From the NCBI RefSeq assembly GCF_018446385.1, contig NC_055996.1, forward strand, positions 16,417,317 to 16,481,316: 64,000 bases of DNA, written 5' to 3'. Under the pieces are notes generated by a model. It made no database searches and was not told the origin of the DNA. It was given only the letters and a program-made list of their open reading frames with translations. The position numbers and the translations under genes are program-made. The stretch is from Zingiber officinale. Taxonomy: Eukaryota; Streptophyta; Magnoliopsida; Zingiberales; Zingiberaceae. Positions 62,241-64,000 of this stretch are shown here, piece after piece. Numbering within the stretch: the first letter of the stretch is position 1; the number at the start of each line of letters is the position of its first letter.

Positions 62241-62865
62241 CGAATGCAGAAATTTTACGAGTGTATAAAACTCCTATTACTGGATTGACTGATTTGAGTT
62301 ACATCTTGTGGTAGTGTTGTGCCTTCCGAGCACAATGCATGAACGTGTTTGTTTGCTGTTGCCTCGATCAGTGTTTTCCATAAATGCTCCAAATTCATGG
62401 CCAGTTTAAGGTTATTCCTTAAATGACAAATGGATGGATAAATATGGTTGTTCAATAGCACTTTACCATTTTGATCCGAGAAAGTCAAATAATGTGAATG
62501 CTGTTAAGGATTTACATTAATGTTCTGCAGACTTTAGTAACATGTCAGCTGGACGAGCCTTTCAGGGATTGGGTTACTTGCCACATGCACTTGCTGTAGG
62601 AGAGTGAAGGCCCCGGCTTGCCGTAGAGAATTTTCTTATTAGACTAAGTAGTATACATTTGGGATGACATTAGCAAAGAGATCAAACATGTTCCTCACCA
62701 AAATGCTAAAAAAATTTCACACAAGTTCTGAGATAGGCAACGGAAATAGCATCTAAATTGCAAGTTACAACCCCGTAAAATACATGGCTGGACAAGTTTT
62801 TATATTTATCTTAGAATCATCAAAGTCATCTGCTAGTAAAAAAAAAACTTGTAATGCGAAGGTGA
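62241..62865. other. convergent 3' UTRs and intergenic gap
   Basis: 625 bp between the stops of the FLOE-like gene and the starch synthase gene, which face each other. It must hold both 3' UTRs; no clear polyadenylation signal was fixed. Confidence 0.6.
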
Positions 62866-63822
62866 TTACCATTGGTACTTAGCAGCAACCAGGACTTGTT
62901 CATAAAGCTGAGCAGCATTATCCCAAGTAAAGTCTTGCACCATCCCTCTCATCTGCAGCTCCTTCCAACACTCCTTGTAGTTTCGATATGTGTTCAAACA
63001 ATGTGCTATCGCATCTATCATCCTGTTTGCCTCCGCCTTCTCAAACGTCCAACCCAGCCCTGTATCACGGAATGGATCGAACTGCTTTACTGTATCTCTA
63101 AGACCGCCAACGGCATGCACCACCGGGACAGTTCCATACATCATTGCATAAAGTTGGTTCAGGCCACAAGGCTCAAATTTTGATGGCATCAGCAGCACGT
63201 CTGCACCGGCGGTGATTCGGTGTGCCATCTTATCGGAAAACCCAACCCACCCCCTGACTTTGTTGGGGTACTGAGCTTGGAACCTTCGAAGCATATCTTC
63301 CAGATCTCTTCTTCCAGTGCCTAGCATGACTAACTGTAAATCCTGACCGACGAGCCATGGCATGGCGTCTTCTATCAGATCGATGCCTTTTTGACCATCT
63401 AACCTCCCAATGAAAGCAAAGATAGGAGCATCATCCCGCACTGGAAGACCAAGCTCGCGTTGTAGAGCGGCCTTGCACTGTGGCTTTCCAACTCGAAGAG
63501 TTTCCAAATTATAGTTGGTATAACCATCTGATGTTAGGAACACATCAAAGTTAGGATTCCAAGTTTGGGTGTTGATCCCGTTGACAATGCCCCTGAATTT
63601 CCAGCCGATCTCGTTAATGATCCCGTGTAAGCCCCATCCACCTTCAGATGTTTTTAGCTCCCAAGAGTAACCATGGCTAACAGTGACCACCTGGTCAGCA
63701 CATTTCAGACCAGCAGCAAAGATATTAAGATGTTCTCCTCCGACAGGGTCATAGAGTTCGAAGAGGTCCATGTAGTGTCCTGGCAAATCTAGACGGGCGA
63801 AGTCGTCTAGTGGACAACGACC
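62866..63822 (-). CDS. SS2: starch synthase II, last coding exon (gene continues beyond window)
   Basis: The exon begins after a CCCTTGCAG acceptor and ends at TAA 62,866-62,868, giving 318 residues. It holds the C-terminal half of a GT5 ADP-glucose starch synthase: [60 protein letters not shown] (137-146 of the exon), [17 protein letters not shown] (215-231) and the GGL motif in [10 protein letters not shown]. The end, [13 protein letters not shown], is typical of SSII, not SSI or GBSS. The enzyme elongates amylopectin chains with ADP-glucose in the plastid stroma. The N-terminal KTGGL half and transit peptide lie outside the window. No defect is seen. Which SSII paralogue (a/b) is unknown. 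Confidence 0.92.
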   Translation of the reverse strand, partial: GRCPLDDFARLDLPGHYMDLFELYDPVGGEHLNIFAAGLKCADQVVTVSHGYSWELKTSEGGWGLHGIINEIGWKFRGIVNGINTQTWNPNFDVFLTSDGYTNYNLETLRVGKPQCKAALQRELGLPVRDDAPIFAFIGRLDGQKGIDLIEDAMPWLVGQDLQLVMLGTGRRDLEDMLRRFQAQYPNKVRGWVGFSDKMAHRITAGADVLLMPSKFEPCGLNQLYAMMYGTVPVVHAVGGLRDTVKQFDPFRDTGLGWTFEKAEANRMIDAIAHCLNTYRNYKECWKELQMRGMVQDFTWDNAAQLYEQVLVAAKYQW

Positions 63823-64000
63823 CTGCAAGGGGAGAGGAACTTTATTTAATTTAATGAAATCGATGAGAGAAATAAAATTGACCTCATCTATGCTATGTGG
63901 ATTGATAATTAGGGCACTAGTGCATATAAAAGATTATTATCATGACCATAGTTATCATAATCATAGTATCATACCATCCACAAAGAAACGCCATGTTGTC
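63823..64000 (-). other. intron of the starch synthase gene
   Basis: It begins at the acceptor and runs to the window edge. The next exon should encode the segment before [15 protein letters not shown] near 63,975 could be a donor, but its phase and sequence do not fit the family, so I treat all of it as intron. Confidence 0.55.

Noticed and set aside
63972-64000. Penultimate starch synthase exon at the window edge
   Set aside because: The residues (NMAFLCGW or HGVSLWM) do not match the conserved segment before GRCPLDDF, and the donor phase fails, so it is treated as intron.

Overview
This is nuclear DNA from a flowering plant with a large, retrotransposon-rich genome. The long nested LTR elements, the spliced genes with plant-specific products (starch synthase II, a FLOE/DUF1421 protein) and the style of the repeats all fit a monocot. 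A Zingiberales-type genome is my guess, but the sequence does not prove it.

Positions 1-51,400 are almost entirely mobile DNA, and the layering can be read from target-site duplications (TSDs). An old, decayed gag-like reading frame (1-441, continuing at 31,826) was split by a minus-strand SIRE-like Copia element (442-31,820, TSD TTTTC). That element carries gag but no pol. Its interior later received (a) a plus-strand SIRE-like solo LTR (4,780-18,312, TSD GTGCC), which itself holds an Angela-like solo LTR (5,068-7,514) and a complete but mutated Tekay/chromovirus Ty3 element (8,175-17,923, TSD TATAT); and (b) a 10.3-kb CACTA transposon (19,522-29,870, TSD CGA), which cut the gag frame in two and was itself hit by a second CACTA element (23,597-28,244, TSD CAT).

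The two CACTA elements are the most interesting part. They have no transposase but carry exon pieces of unrelated host genes with splice sites still recognisable. The outer one holds RBP45/47-, KCBP kinesin-, KDM5-type JmjC- and EXECUTER-like pieces. The inner one holds HGSNAT-like acetyltransferase and KRR1 pieces plus exon-like segments I could not name. These are nested Pack-CACTA elements.

Positions 32,000-51,400 hold more LTR relics: a second decayed gag-bearing Copia copy (about 35,000-38,290), solo LTRs (38,450-39,936; 40,340-46,733; 49,925-50,946), a 5.3-kb gag-only Copia element (41,260-46,577) whose left LTR carries a PIF/Harbinger-type MITE, a possible SINE, and a Tat-like Ty3 gag relic.

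Positions 51,400-64,000 are genic. An ARL5-type small GTPase gene lies on the minus strand (51,465-56,811, two coding exons around a 4.8-kb intron that contains a TRIM element). It is head-to-head with a FLOE-like DUF1421 gene on the plus strand (58,005-62,240, three exons), which converges on the 3' end of a starch synthase II gene on the minus strand (62,866 to beyond the window). These three genes act separately (vesicle traffic, a condensate-forming seed protein, plastid starch synthesis) and I see no shared pathway.
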